Assembly (NCBI GenBank): GCA_934659445.1
Contig: CAKUHV010000085.1
Coordinates: 1 to 7,333, forward strand
Length of the DNA: 7,333 bases
Direction: 5' to 3'
Origin: an uncultured Oscillospiraceae bacterium
Lineage (GTDB): Bacteria; Bacillota; Clostridia; Oscillospirales; Oscillospiraceae
Part shown: positions 5,620 to 7,333 of the stretch, piece after piece
Layout: each line of letters starts with the position of its first letter
Numbering within the stretch: the first letter of the stretch is position 1
Translations under genes and position numbers: made by a program
The notes under the pieces: model-generated
The model's input: only the letters and a program-made list of their open reading frames with translations
Told to the model about the DNA's origin: nothing
Databases searched by the model: none

Positions 5620-5949
5620 CTAACCCCGGTTCTGCTGCTGCATAAAGCGGATATTCTGGGCGATCAGCTCCTTCTGGTCCCGGCTGAGCTGACGGAAACC
5701 CTGGATCAGGTCACGCTCCCGCTCTGATAAAACCGGCTGCGGCCGCCGCGCGTCCGTGCGCTCCAGCAGGTAGTCTGTGCTCACATCAAAGAACTCGGCA
5801 AACTTTACCACGACCCACACCGGGATGTCGTGCCGGCCCGTCAGATAGCTGCTGAGCATAGACTCCGTAATACTCAATTCCTTTGCGATCTGCTTCTGCT
5901 TATAATCGCTGTCTGTGATCATTTCCTTGATCTTTCTGCCGTAGTTCAT
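5620..5949 (-). CDS. XRE-family HTH transcriptional regulator (paralogue 2 of a tandem pair)
   Basis: The 109-residue product is a small XRE-type repressor-like protein that aligns without gaps to the neighbouring paralogue over about 100 residues. The helix-turn-helix spans about residues 18-44 (QKQIAKELSITESMLSSYLT then GRHDIP). FDVSTDYLLERTD ends the domain, and the C-terminal LSRDQKELIAQNIRFMQQQN matches the paralogue's tail. The start at 5949 is chosen over an in-frame ATG at 5985 because GGAGGTGG sits five bases ahead of it, and because the alignment with the paralogue begins here. This RBS lies inside the perfect inverted repeat GACCAC-GGAG-GTGGTC. No clear terminator follows the stop at 5620, so read-through into the next xre gene is possible. 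The function beyond DNA binding is unknown. Confidence 0.88.
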   Translation of the reverse strand: MNYGRKIKEMITDSDYKQKQIAKELSITESMLSSYLTGRHDIPVWVVVKFAEFFDVSTDYLLERTDARRPQPVLSERERDLIQGFRQLSRDQKELIAQNIRFMQQQNRG

Positions 5950-5952
5950 GCC

Positions 5953-5968
5953 GACCACCTCCGTGGTC
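5953..5968 (-). promoter_or_regulatory. RBS of xre paralogue 2 embedded in an inverted repeat
   Basis: The minus strand reads GACCAC-GGAG-GTGGTC, a perfect six-base-pair inverted repeat that contains the Shine-Dalgarno GGAGGTGG, ending four bases before the ATG. In RNA it could fold and mask the RBS, while in DNA it could be a dimeric operator. The homologous site of the other paralogue (GACCCCTGAGGTGATC) keeps the RBS but has lost most of the symmetry. Confidence 0.5.
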
Positions 5969-6003
5969 AGTATGGGCAAGAGCAAAATAGTTTCGTTAAA
6001 AAT

Positions 6004-6046
6004 CGTCGAATACCAAATTTTTATTTTTAGATTCCATAATTCGACA
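6004..6046. promoter_or_regulatory. Spo0A-box-like sites in the xre paralogue 2 leader
   Basis: The minus strand carries TGTCGAA (6040-6046), identical to the core Spo0A-box consensus, within the conserved motif GTCGAATTATGG (6034-6045), 84 bases upstream of the ATG. A second, oppositely oriented CGTCGAA lies on the plus strand at 6004-6010. Together they form a seven-base inverted repeat GTCGAAT/ATTCGAC with a 27-base AT-rich spacer. Binding by Spo0A, or by the XRE proteins themselves, is inference. Confidence 0.45.
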
Positions 6047-6117
6047 TTTTTCTCTTTCGTATCTGTGCTATTCTGTATGTAAAAAGACTATCCTTCCCTC
6101 ACACCCGTTCCCGCGGC

Positions 6118-6400
6118 AGATGGGGCGCCCCCTACGGCATACAACGTTCGTTTCATGCATCTTGTAGGGCCCGATGCCTCATCGGGCCGCGGGGGTCATA
6201 GGGGGCGGAGCCCCCTATACCAAAAACGGGTGGGTGGGCGGTATTAAAATCCCCCGGCAAGGGCAGAGCCCTTGCCCTACGGGCGATTCTATCCATTGTG
6301 TGTAGGGCGCGACGACCCGGCGCGCCGCAAAACGTCGGGCGGCCAAAGGCCACCCGACGGCGTGCAGCATCCGTGCATCGCCTGCGGCCCGGACATCCGG
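6118..6400. repeat. Cluster of GC-rich palindromic repeat units (right cluster)
   Basis: This gene-free stretch between the xre leader and the gap terminator contains perfect inverted repeats GGCCCGATG-cct-CATCGGGCC (6168-6188), TAGGGGGC-gga-GCCCCCTA (6199-6217) and GGCAAGGGC-aga-GCCCTTGCC (6256-6276), then the 54-base element 6302-6355. Units are joined by GTAGGG or CCCTAC words, as in the left cluster, for example CCCTAC at 6130-6135 and 6275-6280 and GTAGGG at 6164-6169 and 6302-6307. Minus-strand open frames here have no RBS and follow the repeats. Confidence 0.8.
6302..6355 (-). repeat. 54-base repeat, inverted partner of 3870-3923
   Basis: Its reverse complement matches 3870-3923 at 51 of 54 bases without gaps. 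It contains the imperfect palindrome around ggccAAAggcc (about 6334-6358) and begins with GTAGGGCGCGACGACCC. Confidence 0.9.
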
Positions 6401-6407
6401 TCGCCGC

Positions 6408-6438
6408 AAAAAAGGAGCGCCGCCTGTGGCGGCGCTCC
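6408..6438 (-). terminator. Rho-independent terminator of gap
   Basis: A perfect eleven-base-pair stem GGAGCGCCGCC/GGCGGCGCTCC with a three-base loop (6414-6438) is followed on the minus strand by six T residues. It begins 15 bases after the gap stop codon and separates gap from the genes to the left. Confidence 0.92.
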
Positions 6439-6453
6439 GGTCAGAAAACGCTC

Positions 6454-7333
<880 letters not shown>

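Noticed and set aside
5950..5985. Longer start for xre paralogue 2 at ATG 5985
   Set aside because: It would place the conserved RBS and leader motifs inside the coding sequence. The paralogue alignment begins at 5949.

Overview
The window looks like chromosome from a high-GC, spore-forming member of the Clostridia, probably an Oscillospiraceae/Flavonifractor-like gut bacterium. This rests on a complete GerA-type germinant receptor operon, strong AGGAGG-type ribosome binding sites, very GC-rich coding sequence, AT-rich control regions and GC-rich palindromic intergenic repeats. The taxonomic placement is inference. Every gene I am confident of lies on the minus strand.

Layout from right to left, in the direction of transcription: the 3' part of glyceraldehyde-3-phosphate dehydrogenase (gap, cut by the right edge) ending at a strong terminator; a non-coding stretch of palindromic repeats (about 6118-6400); two tandem, paralogous small XRE-type repressor genes whose AT-rich leaders are also duplicated and carry a Spo0A-box-like motif; tadA, the tRNA adenosine deaminase, with a sigma-A promoter packed against the terminator of the second xre gene; a roughly 750-base gap (3848-4598) holding a tandemly duplicated 'hairpin + RBS + short ORF' unit, a terminator and a second palindromic repeat cluster; and the operon gerAA-gerAC-gerAB. 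A consensus-like sigma-A promoter at the left edge reads out of the window towards an unseen gene.

The three ger genes are translationally coupled (stop/start overlap, then a stop codon inside the next RBS). They should encode one inner-membrane germinant receptor made in the forespore, and a sigma-G-like promoter is visible upstream. GerAC is unusual in lacking the lipobox cysteine.

The best candidates for something undescribed are the duplicated short-ORF unit at 4271-4600, whose two copies differ largely by synonymous changes in one reading frame, and the twin XRE regulators with duplicated, identically spaced leaders. I found no CRISPR array, tRNA, rRNA, transposase or phage gene.
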